From Haloechinothrix_A salitolerans (lineage in GTDB: Bacteria > Actinomycetota > Actinomycetes > Mycobacteriales > Pseudonocardiaceae), in the NCBI RefSeq assembly GCF_039544105.1, contig NZ_BAABLA010000022.1: a DNA stretch of 64,000 nt. One strand, 5' to 3'. The translations under genes and the position numbers were made by a program. Within the stretch, counting starts at the first letter, position 1. The number at the start of each line of letters is the position of its first letter. Below the pieces are notes generated by a model. It was not told where the DNA came from and did not search any database. It worked only from the letters and a program-made list of their open reading frames with translations. Shown here piece after piece: positions 34,136 to 42,212 of the stretch.

Positions 34136-35107
34136 ATGATCCTGAAAGTCGGCGCCATCGTGATCGGCGTGATCCTCTTCATCCCGACGTTGATCGGGAA
34201 CGGGGTGTCGGGCGCGATCTCGGCCCTATTCGGTAGTGGCGGAAGTCAGCCCAGCGCGACCGCGCTGGCCGACATCCCCGCCGACTACCTCGCGCTGTAC
34301 CGCGCGGCGGCCGGGGTATGTCCAGGGCTGGACTGGTCGATTCTGGCCGCCATCGGCAAGATCGAGTCCAACCACGGCCGGTCCACCCTTCCGGGCGTGC
34401 ACAGCGGGGAGAATGGCTATGGGGCAGGCGGGCCGATGCAGTTCAAGACCGCCACCTTCGACGGAGTGCTTGCCCGCCACGAGATCCCGGCCGGCGGCGC
34501 CACCCCACCCTCGCGCTACAACCCGCACGACGCCATCTACGCCGCCGCCTTCATGCTCTGCGACGACGGAGTGCGGCGAGGTGATCTCCACGCGGCGATC
34601 TTCGCCTACAACCACGCAGACTGGTACGTCAAACAGGTACTCGACCAAGCCAAGCAATACGCCGACGCCGCCGCGACGGTCGGCACAGGCGACTGCAACG
34701 CCATCCAGGCCACCAACGCGGTCGCGGTGGCCGCGATCAACTACGCCTGCGGGCAGAGAGGACTTCCGTATGTCTGGGGTGGCAATGGACCCGATGGCGG
34801 GCACGCGGGCTTCGACTGTTCGGGCCTGACGAAGGCGGCCTACGCCGCCGCCGGAGTAACCCTGCCACGCACCGCCCAGACCCAGTTCAACGCTGGCCCC
34901 CACGTTCCGGCCGGACAGCCGCTGTTGCCGGGTGACCTCGTTTTCTACGGCACACCCAACAATATCCACCACGTAGGTCTCTACATTGGTGGAGGTTCCA
35001 TGGTGGACGCTCCGGACTTCGGTCAGGTTGTAAAGGCGCAACCCTACCGGTACAAGGGAGATGACTACGCAGGTGCTACGCGTCCCGCCGGTTCTGTTGC
35101 GGCGTAA
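34136..35107 (+). CDS. Bifunctional lytic transglycosylase/NlpC-P60 peptidase of the transfer system
   Basis: This 323-residue cell-wall enzyme has an N-terminal signal anchor (VGAIVIGVILFIPTLIGNGV), then an SLT-like transglycosylase domain with catalytic Glu77 in AAIGKIESNHGR and GGPMQFKTATF, then an NlpC/P60 domain with Cys228 (GFDCSGLT) and His279 (NIHHVGLYIG). It opens peptidoglycan locally so the secretion channel can be built, like VirB1/TcpG. It lies 7 bases after the replication-relaxation gene and is the last plus-strand gene of the operon; its end overlaps a convergent gene by 32 bases. Confidence 0.92.
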   Translation: MILKVGAIVIGVILFIPTLIGNGVSGAISALFGSGGSQPSATALADIPADYLALYRAAAGVCPGLDWSILAAIGKIESNHGRSTLPGVHSGENGYGAGGPMQFKTATFDGVLARHEIPAGGATPPSRYNPHDAIYAAAFMLCDDGVRRGDLHAAIFAYNHADWYVKQVLDQAKQYADAAATVGTGDCNAIQATNAVAVAAINYACGQRGLPYVWGGNGPDGGHAGFDCSGLTKAAYAAAGVTLPRTAQTQFNAGPHVPAGQPLLPGDLVFYGTPNNIHHVGLYIGGGSMVDAPDFGQVVKAQPYRYKGDDYAGATRPAGSVAA

Positions 35108-35513
35108 CGGAGTCTACGTCGCCAACACCGGAACCGATCATAGCAGAGAACGGTCGGCCGTGGCTGTCGACGAGCAGGATGCGCTGGGTGAACAGCGGAG
35201 GTGTGGTGGCGTCGAGTGCAACAATGTTGTGGTAGCTGGCCAGTTCGAAGAGCGCGTGGGTCACCTCGCGGATCGTGGTGCGATCCGGGTCGGTCTCGAC
35301 GGACATGCCCTCGACCCGGATCTCCAGCACCCGCTGCTGTGGCAGCACCGTGATCACGGTGTGCACGTGCGCCGGGATGCCACCGTCGTCGCGCAGCTCG
35401 GCGATGTCCTCGGCCAGCCGCACGGCCGCAGCCTCCATGGTGTAGCCGGGGCCGATCCCGGCTCGTGCACCCCACAGAACTAGACAATCCACTGTGAACC
35501 TCATGTACGTCAT
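35076..35513 (-). CDS. Unrecognised 145-residue protein
   Basis: This is a small mixed alpha/beta protein without signal or membrane segments. The core reads VHTVITVLPQQRVLEIRVEG and HNIVALDATTPPLFTQRILL. GAGG 7 bases before ATG 35513 supports the start. It is convergent with, and overlaps, the cell-wall hydrolase. A strong hairpin separates it from the minus-strand gene upstream, so it probably has its own promoter. Function unknown. Confidence 0.65.
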   Translation of the reverse strand: MTYMRFTVDCLVLWGARAGIGPGYTMEAAAVRLAEDIAELRDDGGIPAHVHTVITVLPQQRVLEIRVEGMSVETDPDRTTIREVTHALFELASYHNIVALDATTPPLFTQRILLVDSHGRPFSAMIGSGVGDVDSVTPQQNRRDA

Positions 35514-35534
35514 GGCCAGCCTCTTCGGGCGGGC

Positions 35535-35577
35535 GGGTTGTGCCGCACGGCGACGCGATCGCCGTGCGGCATAACCC
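35535..35577. terminator. 19-bp hairpin terminator
   Basis: The arm GGGTTGTGCCGCACGGCGA (35535-35553) pairs with 35559-35577 across a 5-base loop, with one G-T wobble. It lies between two minus-strand genes and probably ends the transcript of the RAMA-like gene. Confidence 0.75.
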
Positions 35578-35612
35578 GGTGTGTGGACGAGGGGGAAATG
35601 GTCTGCGCGGCG

Positions 35613-36404
35613 TCAGTTCCCGCGCGGTGCGCGTAGTTCGGCGCGCAGTTCATCCAACGTCCGTCCGTCGGACGTCCTGAGTACCGTCCACCCGTTTTGC
35701 GGGTAGCCGCTCAGGGCAGTGGCAGCACCGGAAGGGGTTGCAAACACTCGCCCGTCAGTGAGGACGACCGTTCCGTCGGCCCGAACCCGCGCCCCCAACT
35801 CGCCGCCGTTCGCCCCGGCGTCGAGCGGCAGCGTTGCCTCGAACCCCGCGACCGCCTCGCTGAGATCGCAGTGCAGCCCCATCACGGCGGCGGCAGTCGG
35901 CGCGACGATGAGCGGCCAGCGGTCGTCGATGCCGAACCACTGGCCGACTCGCTGCCAGCGGCCCTGGTGGGCCAGCAGCATTTCGACATCGGCTGTGTGG
36001 TCACGAGGCGACGGATAGGTCGGATCGGTCGGGTGAGTCAGGCGTACGACGAGGTCGCCGTCGTACTGGTCGTCGGCTGGCGGCTGGTCACCAACCCATT
36101 GTCCGGCGAACAGGGCCACCTCGCCCGCGCGGTCGGGGTCGGCATCGCCGATGATGTCGACCGCCGTCACGAGCATCGCCCACACGCCGTCGGGGCATCG
36201 CATCGGTGACGGAGCGAACGTCGGGGCGAGGATCATCGTGTCCGGCGGCAGCCCTTCCCGTGCCCGCATGGCCGTCTCGTCGTGCGACTGTGACGCCCCG
36301 GCGGTCGTGGTGGTGTCATCGGGCTGAGGGTGCGGTGGCGGCGTGTCCACGGCCGCGTCGGGGGCCAGTTCGGGTGGTTCGTGAATGTCGTGGTCGGTCG
36401 TCAT
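35613..36404 (-). CDS. Probable RAMA-domain protein (263 residues)
   Basis: The N-terminus is low-complexity. The middle domain (about 65-180) reads GVWAMLVTAVDIIGD, DLVVRLTHPTDPTYP and WFGIDDRWPLIVAPTAAAVM. The C-terminal 60 residues (GARVRADGTVVLTDGRVFAT, SGAATALSGYPQNGWTVLRT, DGRTLDELRAELR) fit the RAMA fold found with restriction and modification proteins. The protein encoded at 41303-42148 has the same two-part plan. DNA-modification reading is the family expectation for RAMA; the role here is unknown. Confidence 0.72.
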   Translation of the reverse strand: MTTDHDIHEPPELAPDAAVDTPPPHPQPDDTTTTAGASQSHDETAMRAREGLPPDTMILAPTFAPSPMRCPDGVWAMLVTAVDIIGDADPDRAGEVALFAGQWVGDQPPADDQYDGDLVVRLTHPTDPTYPSPRDHTADVEMLLAHQGRWQRVGQWFGIDDRWPLIVAPTAAAVMGLHCDLSEAVAGFEATLPLDAGANGGELGARVRADGTVVLTDGRVFATPSGAATALSGYPQNGWTVLRTSDGRTLDELRAELRAPRGN

Positions 36405-36723
36405 TGTCTATGCGTCCCTTCGGTTTCCGGTTGTGGTTGGCCAGGTGGCCGACGTGTATGGACGCTTCGTGATCGCGTGGTTGTCAACAGGCATGTGTGC
36501 CATGGGTGCGAAGTGGACCCATGTGGCGCAACGATTCCCAGGTTTGGACCACCGTCTACACGAGACAGACGTCTTGTTTGTCGAACCCGCTTGACTTCAT
36601 GGGCCGAAGGAAGCGTCCATAGTCGTGTAGCCCGAACACACCGGCATCGCACCGGGGGCCACACCCGCTCCGGCCGGGGCATGACCACCCACCACCGATC
36701 ACGAACCCGAATCGAGGGATGTC
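36405..36723. promoter_or_regulatory. Divergent intergenic region
   Basis: These 319 bases separate divergent genes. An inverted repeat CATGGGT (36501-36507)/ACCCATG (36517-36523) with a 9-base spacer is visible, and TTGACT at about 36592 could be a -35 element for the plus-strand gene. No plausible gene is seen. Confidence 0.4.
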
Positions 36724-37611
36724 ATGTCCAGCAAGACCCGCACCCGCAAAACCCGCACCACCACCAGCACGACCGGATCCGCCCGGACACTGCGGTCGGT
36801 TCCCGACCAGACCGTCGCCGCGAAGGTCCGCACGGACACCGAAGACAAGCTGTGGGAGGCGTTGCACGCCGCCCCGAACAGCACCGCCGCCGACCTGTCC
36901 GCAACGGCGAAGATCGGGAAGTCGACCGCACAGAAGATCCTCGTCAAGTGGGAAGCCGACGGCAGCGTCACCCGCACTGCCGGAATCGCCGAGGGCGGGC
37001 GGCGTGCCGCCGACCTGTGGGCGATCACCGACGTCGACACCACCCAGGTCGAGCCGACCCAGGCGGACCCGACCCCGGCGGACACCTCGGAGGCGGAGGA
37101 CACCGACGCGACGGACGCCGCGCAGGCTGAACCGGGTACCCCGGCCGCACCCGACGCCGACGACTCCGCCGTCACCGAGGAAGACCCCGCCGAGCAGACG
37201 GACACCGCAGCCGACGGCGCGCAGGACCCGGCCGACTCCGACGAGGCCGACCCCGTGGAAGCCGAGCCCGTCGCCGCCGAGGTGAGCAACCCCGCCGACG
37301 GCGCGGACGGCGCGACGACCGACGGCGACGCGACGCCGGAGGATGGCGCGGACGCGACGGGCGAGAAGAAGGCACGGTTGGCACCCGGCGGGTTGCGCGG
37401 GATGGTCGAGGACTACTTGCGCGACCACCCCGGCGAGCAGTTCGGTCCCACCGCGATCGCGAACGCGCTGGGCGGGAAGTCCTCGGGCGCGGTCAGCAAC
37501 GCGCTGGACAAACTGGTCGAGGTCGGCGTGGCGGCGAAGACGCAGGACAAGCCGAGGCGTTTCGCGCTCGCCCCCTCCGAGCAGGAGGCCGCCGCCGCGC
37601 CGACCAACTAA
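36724..37611 (+). CDS. Protein with two winged-helix modules joined by an acidic linker
   Basis: This 295-residue DNA-binding protein has a MarR-like N-terminal winged helix (about 38-95: LWEALHAAPNSTAADLSATA, STAQKILVKWEADGSVTRT), an acidic Asp/Glu/Ala/Thr-rich linker of about 120 residues, and a C-terminal winged helix (about 222-285: GGLRGMVEDYLRDHPGEQFG, IANALGGKSSGAVSNALDKL). The second module is nearly the same as the N-terminal domain of the MoxR-like ATPase encoded at 44818-46029. It is the only plus-strand gene in the accessory island, so it is a good candidate for its regulator. Confidence 0.8.
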   Translation: MSSKTRTRKTRTTTSTTGSARTLRSVPDQTVAAKVRTDTEDKLWEALHAAPNSTAADLSATAKIGKSTAQKILVKWEADGSVTRTAGIAEGGRRAADLWAITDVDTTQVEPTQADPTPADTSEAEDTDATDAAQAEPGTPAAPDADDSAVTEEDPAEQTDTAADGAQDPADSDEADPVEAEPVAAEVSNPADGADGATTDGDATPEDGADATGEKKARLAPGGLRGMVEDYLRDHPGEQFGPTAIANALGGKSSGAVSNALDKLVEVGVAAKTQDKPRRFALAPSEQEAAAAPTN

Positions 37612-37630
37612 CGCCTCCGACGGTATGGCC

Positions 37631-37676
37631 AATGTGGTTGTGTCCCAACGGAACTCCGTTGGGACACAACCACGTT
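37631..37676. terminator. 22-bp stem terminator between convergent genes
   Basis: The arms 37631-37652 and 37655-37676 are complementary over 22 bp with one G-T pair and only 2 loop bases (centre CAACGGA-AC-TCCGTTG). It lies between the convergent genes ending at 37611 and 37689 and should stop both transcripts. Confidence 0.8.
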
Positions 37677-37688
37677 GGCGTCCGTTGC

Positions 37689-38342
37689 CTATCGGGTCGG
37701 CAGATCTCCGAGATACGGGGACGGCGCGTGTGCCTGATCGGCGAGATGCGCCCACCAGGAATCGGTGCCCTGGACCGACACGGCAACCCCGAGCGCGGCC
37801 AGCACCCGCAGCACGTAGACCTCGATGAACGAGATCTGGTTGCGCACGACCTCGTGCGTCGCCGCGAAATCGCCTGCGTTCAGGGCGTCGCTGAACGCTT
37901 GGTCGGCGGCGCGGTTGTCGCGGTCGGCCTCGCACAACGCCGTCAGGACGGCATCGGTGGCGACGGTGTGTCCGGCTTCAGTGGCCCAGGCGACAGCGGC
38001 CTCGGCGATCGCGGTCATTGCCCTGGTGTCGGCGACCGCTGCGCGGCCCGCGCTGTCGGCCGGGGCGTTGAGCACCGTGATCCACCGGTGCCCGTTTGGG
38101 CTGTCGGCCAGCAGCAGCGCGGTGTCGCTGTCGTCGACGACCGCGATTAGCACGGGCGCGGCAGTGGCGTCGACCAGTGCGGCGGCCAAGCCGGGGATAT
38201 CCGGGAAGTCTCCGAGCACGGCGGCGAGCTGCCAGTGGTCGACATGGCGGCCGACGAGCTCCGCCTCGTGCGGGGTCAGCAGGTCCATGTCGAGCAGCAA
38301 GTCCGGGGTGCGGGCGAGGATGAGCGAGCCAGTGAAACCCAT
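37689..38342 (-). CDS. Unrecognised 217-residue protein
   Basis: This is an alpha/beta protein without signal peptide. The N-terminal half (SLILARTPDLLLDMDLLTPH, APVLIAVVDDSDTALLLADS) looks strand-rich; residues 110-190 are helical and Ala-rich. It is the last gene of the minus-strand accessory series. No family is recognised. Similarly sized proteins occur on actinomycete plasmids and phages, but I cannot name one. Confidence 0.68.
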   Translation of the reverse strand: MGFTGSLILARTPDLLLDMDLLTPHEAELVGRHVDHWQLAAVLGDFPDIPGLAAALVDATAAPVLIAVVDDSDTALLLADSPNGHRWITVLNAPADSAGRAAVADTRAMTAIAEAAVAWATEAGHTVATDAVLTALCEADRDNRAADQAFSDALNAGDFAATHEVVRNQISFIEVYVLRVLAALGVAVSVQGTDSWWAHLADQAHAPSPYLGDLPTR

Positions 38343-38379
38343 GATCGGAACCTTGTCGTTCGGGTGGTCAGCGCGGTGG

Positions 38380-39225
38380 CTACGGGTGCGGTTGGTGGGT
38401 GCGGTGGGCGGTGACGGCCTGCGCGGCGACGTCTGCGGCGGACTCCAGCAGCTCGCGGGCGTGGTCAGGGTTGTTGCCCTCGGCGTAGCGGTCGGCGTCG
38501 AGCACGAACCGCAGCGCGGTCACCACACGTTCGTGGGCGAGCGGCGCGTCGGCAGGAAGCACGTGTAGGCCACGAGCGGGGCCGGGCCGCAGCAAGCTGT
38601 GCAGGATCTCGCGGATGGCCGGGGTGGCGAGGTCGGCCAGAGGCCACCGCCGGCCCAGCACGTACTCCGCGGCGCCGGCCACGGCGAGGGCGACCTCGCC
38701 GCGGTGCGCGAGGTAGGCCGGCGGAACCGGCGGCAAGGTGGCTCGGATCGGGATCGGCATGCCCCGGAAGCCGGTCCAGGTGAACGTCGCGGTCTTCGGC
38801 GCGGTGTCAGCGAAGACGGGCAGATCGGCGTCCGGACCGGATGCAACCCCGGCACCGCCGTCGGGACGATCGAGGTCAGGGCGGAACCACGGACCGCCGT
38901 GGGTCGACACGCGCACGTGCCCGTCGACGAAGGCGTAGGCGTACCAGCCACCGCTGGTGGTGGCCAGCCACGGCCAGCCCGCTTCCCCATCTGGGCCGGG
39001 TGCGGCGACGAAACCGGTCTCGACGGCTCGCTGGCGAGTCAGCAGCGCGGCGACGGCCGCCTCGTAGGTGCCCAGGTCGGCGGCGGAGAGCACCTCGGTC
39101 GGCTCGGCATCGCCCGCCGCGCCGAGCCGGGCCAGTTCGACCGGGCCGCCAACCTCGGCCAGCGAGCCCAGCCAGCGGGCTGTCGGTCCTGTGCCGACGT
39201 AGAAGTCTGCGTGATCACGGGTCAT
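38380..39225 (-). CDS. Phage/plasmid-type unknown with N-terminal DFY-GxGPxAxWLGS domain
   Basis: In this 281-residue protein, residues 1-130 start DHADFYVGTGPTARWLGSLA and include GEAGWPWLATTSGGWYAYAF and VRVSTHGGPWFRPD. The same domain occurs alone in the 114-residue protein encoded at 39975-40319. I recall this motif from uncharacterised actinophage proteins. The C-terminal half is helical. GGAGG precedes the ATG. Function unknown. Confidence 0.72.
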   Translation of the reverse strand: MTRDHADFYVGTGPTARWLGSLAEVGGPVELARLGAAGDAEPTEVLSAADLGTYEAAVAALLTRQRAVETGFVAAPGPDGEAGWPWLATTSGGWYAYAFVDGHVRVSTHGGPWFRPDLDRPDGGAGVASGPDADLPVFADTAPKTATFTWTGFRGMPIPIRATLPPVPPAYLAHRGEVALAVAGAAEYVLGRRWPLADLATPAIREILHSLLRPGPARGLHVLPADAPLAHERVVTALRFVLDADRYAEGNNPDHARELLESAADVAAQAVTAHRTHQPHP

Positions 39226-39258
39226 CCGTAGATACCTCCGGGTTGAACGCGGCCGAGG

Positions 39259-39597
39259 TCAGCCGGGCTTCACCCAGGCGCACCGTGCGGGATCCCAGGT
39301 CGCCTCGGTGTAGAGGCGGTTGAGGTCGGGAAGCCCAGGGCCGATCATCCAGCCGAGTTGCTCGCAGTCGAGCAATCCGGGCCACCACCCTGTCCAGACG
39401 TCTCGCCCATGGTCGTGGTCGAGGTCGCACATCAGCCGCTGCAGCCCGGTCACCAGGCAGCGCGCGACGTCACACCCGCCGTCGTACCCGTCGTATTCGT
39501 GTGGCTCGCCGACGGCCACGGCGCAGTCCGGGCAGTTCGGCTCGAAATCCAGGACGCGGAACTGTTTGCCCTGAGTGCTTTCGTTGTTGTCGTTCAT
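39259..39597 (-). CDS. Small cysteine-containing protein (112 residues)
   Basis: The CPDC pair with a third cysteine (CDVARC) suggests a small zinc-binding fold; the middle is acidic and aromatic (DLDHDHGRDVWTGWWPGLLD). GGAGAAA lies 7 bases before ATG 39597; an earlier ATG at 39624 overlaps the previous stop (ATGA) and is an alternative that adds 9 residues. Function unknown. Confidence 0.65.
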   Translation of the reverse strand: MNDNNESTQGKQFRVLDFEPNCPDCAVAVGEPHEYDGYDGGCDVARCLVTGLQRLMCDLDHDHGRDVWTGWWPGLLDCEQLGWMIGPGLPDLNRLYTEATWDPARCAWVKPG

Positions 39598-39620
39598 CGC
39601 GTTTTCTCCAGCAATCGGGG

Positions 39621-39929
39621 TCATCGTCGGACTCGTCCGAGAAGTTCGTTCCACGCTTTGGCCTCGTGCGCCGCGTTCATCCGGATCGACTTCCACGCCG
39701 GGTTCGTCTCGGCAACCGCGATCTCGGTGACCAGCGAGGACCCTTGAGTCATCACCTCGGCGATCCGCAGGTGCATCAATGCGGAGTCCATCGCCCGGCG
39801 GTACTCGTCCGGGTCCGACGAGTGGACGCGCTGCGCGTTGGCGAACTCATCCTCGGCGGCGGCGCAATGCTCGGCGGCGGACATGATCTGGCGCGCGATG
39901 GGTGTTTCGATTGAAACGGCTTCCGGCAT
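39621..39929 (-). CDS. Unrecognised helical 102-residue protein
   Basis: This protein is almost wholly helical (IARQIMSAAEHCAAAEDEFA, YRRAMDSALMHLRIAEVMTQ) with no motif I recognise. GGAG lies 6 bases before the ATG. It lies between two equally small genes on the same strand. Confidence 0.65.
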   Translation of the reverse strand: MPEAVSIETPIARQIMSAAEHCAAAEDEFANAQRVHSSDPDEYRRAMDSALMHLRIAEVMTQGSSLVTEIAVAETNPAWKSIRMNAAHEAKAWNELLGRVRR

Positions 39930-39974
39930 CGTGAACTCCTGCGTTGGTCGTATGGATGAGGGCCTTGTTTGGTC

Positions 39975-40319
39975 TTACTGCGACACTCGTTGTTGGACAC
40001 GCAGCCACGCGCGCCCGGTCGTGATCCACACCCGACCGTGGGCGAACGTGAACACCCAGTCCGTGTCGCGGCTGTCCGGCCACAACCACGGCCAGCCGCC
40101 GTCGGGCTGAAAGCCGTGCCCGTGGTCCTCGTCGGCCCAGACGTCGAGCAGGTCGGCTACGGCGTCGGTGTAGGTGAGCGGGTCGGTCGCGTCCAGCAGC
40201 AGCCGTCCACATGCGACGCCGCGCACCGTAGCGGGGTCGGCGTCGCCCTGGAGTGAGCCGAGCCAGACAGCGCGCGGTCCGCGCCCGTCGTAGAAGTCGG
40301 CGGTGGTGGACACGGTCAC
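39975..40319 (-). CDS. Single-domain paralogue of the DFY-GxGPxAxWLGS protein
   Basis: This 114-residue protein contains STTADFYDGRGPRAVWLGSL, then GFQPDGGWPWLWPDS and WVFTFAHGRVWITTGRAWL. It corresponds to residues 1-130 of the 281-residue protein encoded at 38380-39225. GTG at 40319 overlaps the previous stop (GTGA) and was taken as the start; the frame is open further upstream only inside the neighbouring gene. Confidence 0.7.
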   Translation of the reverse strand: MTVSTTADFYDGRGPRAVWLGSLQGDADPATVRGVACGRLLLDATDPLTYTDAVADLLDVWADEDHGHGFQPDGGWPWLWPDSRDTDWVFTFAHGRVWITTGRAWLRVQQRVSQ

Positions 40320-40660
40320 CCCTGCGGCGGGCGGGTCGCATCTCGGAGCCGCTGTTCGACCTCGTAGCTGTCGCGGGCGGTGAGGATGCTGGTCAGCACG
40401 AGGACAGCGGCACCCTCGGAGACCGGGTTGACGGGTTGGCCGTCGAGGGTGAGGGGAAGGCCGAGGGCGGTGACGATGTGCCACTCGGACTGGCGGACGC
40501 GGTCGGCGCAGTAGTAGCTGCCGACGAGTGCCCCGTCACGGGTGACGGTGCCGTACAGGGTTTGTTGTGCGTCGGCGGGGTCGGCGACGATCGCGGTCAC
40601 CTCGCAGCCGTTCTCCGTGAAGCGACGGATGACGGTCTCGGGAACGTCGTAGGGCGTCAT
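40316..40660 (-). CDS. Unrecognised 114-residue protein
   Basis: This looks like a compact alpha/beta protein (VPETVIRRFTENGCEVTAIV, TLYGTVTRDGALVGSYYCAD, EWHIVTALGLPLTLDGQPV). AGGAG lies 7 bases before the ATG. It is coupled to the following gene by GTGA overlap. No family is recognised. Confidence 0.65.
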   Translation of the reverse strand: MTPYDVPETVIRRFTENGCEVTAIVADPADAQQTLYGTVTRDGALVGSYYCADRVRQSEWHIVTALGLPLTLDGQPVNPVSEGAAVLVLTSILTARDSYEVEQRLRDATRPPQG

Positions 40661-40687
40661 GGTGATCTCCTGTGGTGTGAGGCGTTT

Positions 40688-41266
40688 CTATACCCGGCTC
40701 GGAAGGTCGAAGTAGCATTCGTCGTCGCAGTCCTGACCGCCTTTGCTTGCCACGAAAGGGCATTCGTCGCGGTGGGCTTTGGTGAAGGTGACGCTGCCGT
40801 CGGGGTGCTCGAAGATGTGCAGCGTTCCGCCGTTGTCGGTTGCCCACGTGATGTCGTTCGGGTCGATGCGGCATTCGGCGTTGTAGCCGATGCTGGTGGC
40901 CAGCAACGCGCTCACCGCGCGGTAGAGGTGAGGTGACAAGGTCACGGTGAGCGGCGGTGCGGCAAGAATCTCAGCGGCGCGATGGAAGAGCCGCTCGGCG
41001 AACGGGCCGAGGACGGCGGCGGCGTTGACCTCCACGCTCGGGGGCGGGGTGTCGTGCCACCAGTTGTTGAGGTCGTCGGCGGCGAGGGTGGACCAGTCCA
41101 TGTGGTCGGTGAGCACCTCGGCGACGGCACCGCTGTGGTTGAGGTAGACGCCTCGCTCGAGGCGGGCGCGGACGGTGCGCCCGGCGATCTCGACGACGCG
41201 GGTGTAGTGGTAGCGGGTCGAGGTGGCTCCGGCATCCTGGTCGCGTTCGATGGTTGAGGCGGTCAT
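40688..41266 (-). CDS. Unrecognised 192-residue protein with C-terminal cysteine cluster
   Basis: A beta-rich N-terminus (YHYTRVVEIAGRTVRARLER) is followed by a helical middle and then GTLHIFEHPDGSVTFTKAH. The end is DECPFVASKGGQDCDDECYF, with three cysteines and many acidic residues that could bind a metal. Function unknown. Confidence 0.65.
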   Translation of the reverse strand: MTASTIERDQDAGATSTRYHYTRVVEIAGRTVRARLERGVYLNHSGAVAEVLTDHMDWSTLAADDLNNWWHDTPPPSVEVNAAAVLGPFAERLFHRAAEILAAPPLTVTLSPHLYRAVSALLATSIGYNAECRIDPNDITWATDNGGTLHIFEHPDGSVTFTKAHRDECPFVASKGGQDCDDECYFDLPSRV

Positions 41267-41302
41267 GGCGGTCTCCGTCGTGTCGGTGGGTTGGTCGGGG
41301 GT

Positions 41303-42148
41303 TCAGTGGGTGCCGAGCGCGGTGCGCAGCTCGGAGAGGGGGCGGTCGTCGCGGGCACGTCGCCAGAGGTGCCAGCCGTTGACGGTGTAGCCCGCGAGGC
41401 TGGTGGCAAGCGCGGTGACGGTGGAGACGGCGAACTCGTGCGGTCCGCCGTCGTGCAGGACACCGCCCTCCCGGACGGTGGCGGTGTGTCCGTTCCACAC
41501 CAGCTGCTCGCCGACCTCGACCAATCCGGCCTCCAGCAGAGCGGCGAGGGCGTCCGGTCGGCGAGGCGCCGGCGGCGAGGCCACCGCGGACTCGTCGGCG
41601 AGTCCGGCAGGAAGCAGTCCTGGGGGCAAGGCAGCGGCGATCGGCCCGGTCAGCGTCGCCCACTGGGCGTCCTTTAGGGCGACATCGGCGAGGTAGCGCA
41701 TGTGCACGAGCACCGACATCGCCACCTCGTGCGGCCAGCGTGCGCCCACCGCCTGCCACGTGCGGACCGTGGACCACTCGCCCTGCGAGGCCGCGACGAC
41801 CTCGACGTCGGCCACCGCCGGGTCGTCATCGGTGGGCGGGTGGAGGCGCACCACGACGTCCCCCGTGTGTAGGGCGGCGGGCGGTGGCGCGGGCAGCCAC
41901 AACCCTGCCAGCAGGTCGGTGGTGTCGGTGAGCGCGGGGTCGGGGGCGGGCGCGTCCCCGGTGAGCCGAATCGGGGCTCCGGCGGTGTCGGTGGTCCGTA
42001 TCGCCACCACGACCAGCCCCCATACCCCGGCGGGTGGACGCAACGGCACGGCGGAAGGCGGTGCCGGGGCAATCAACACCGACTCGGCCGGAAGGGCGGT
42101 ATGGGCGTGGTTGGTCGGTGTGGTGGTGCCGTGGGCGTTGCTGGTCAC
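41303..42148 (-). CDS. RAMA-domain protein (281 residues)
   Basis: The central domain GVWGLVVVAIRTTDTAGAPI, GDVVVRLHPPTDDDPAVADV resembles that of the protein encoded at 35613-36404. The C-terminal 75 residues (ALLEAGLVEVGEQLVWNGHT, VREGGVLHDGGPHEFAVS, NGWHLWRRARDDRPLSELR) are a good match to the RAMA domain known from restriction-associated proteins, with the usual G..L.W strand and NGW. GTG 42148 was chosen because GGAGG lies 7 bases before it. It may recognise modified DNA. Confidence 0.78.
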   Translation of the reverse strand: MTSNAHGTTTPTNHAHTALPAESVLIAPAPPSAVPLRPPAGVWGLVVVAIRTTDTAGAPIRLTGDAPAPDPALTDTTDLLAGLWLPAPPPAALHTGDVVVRLHPPTDDDPAVADVEVVAASQGEWSTVRTWQAVGARWPHEVAMSVLVHMRYLADVALKDAQWATLTGPIAAALPPGLLPAGLADESAVASPPAPRRPDALAALLEAGLVEVGEQLVWNGHTATVREGGVLHDGGPHEFAVSTVTALATSLAGYTVNGWHLWRRARDDRPLSELRTALGTH

Positions 42149-42212
42149 GACGTGACCTCCTTCGGTGCGGGTAGCGGGTTCCGGACGTGCGAAGCTGGTC
42201 GACTCGCGGCGG

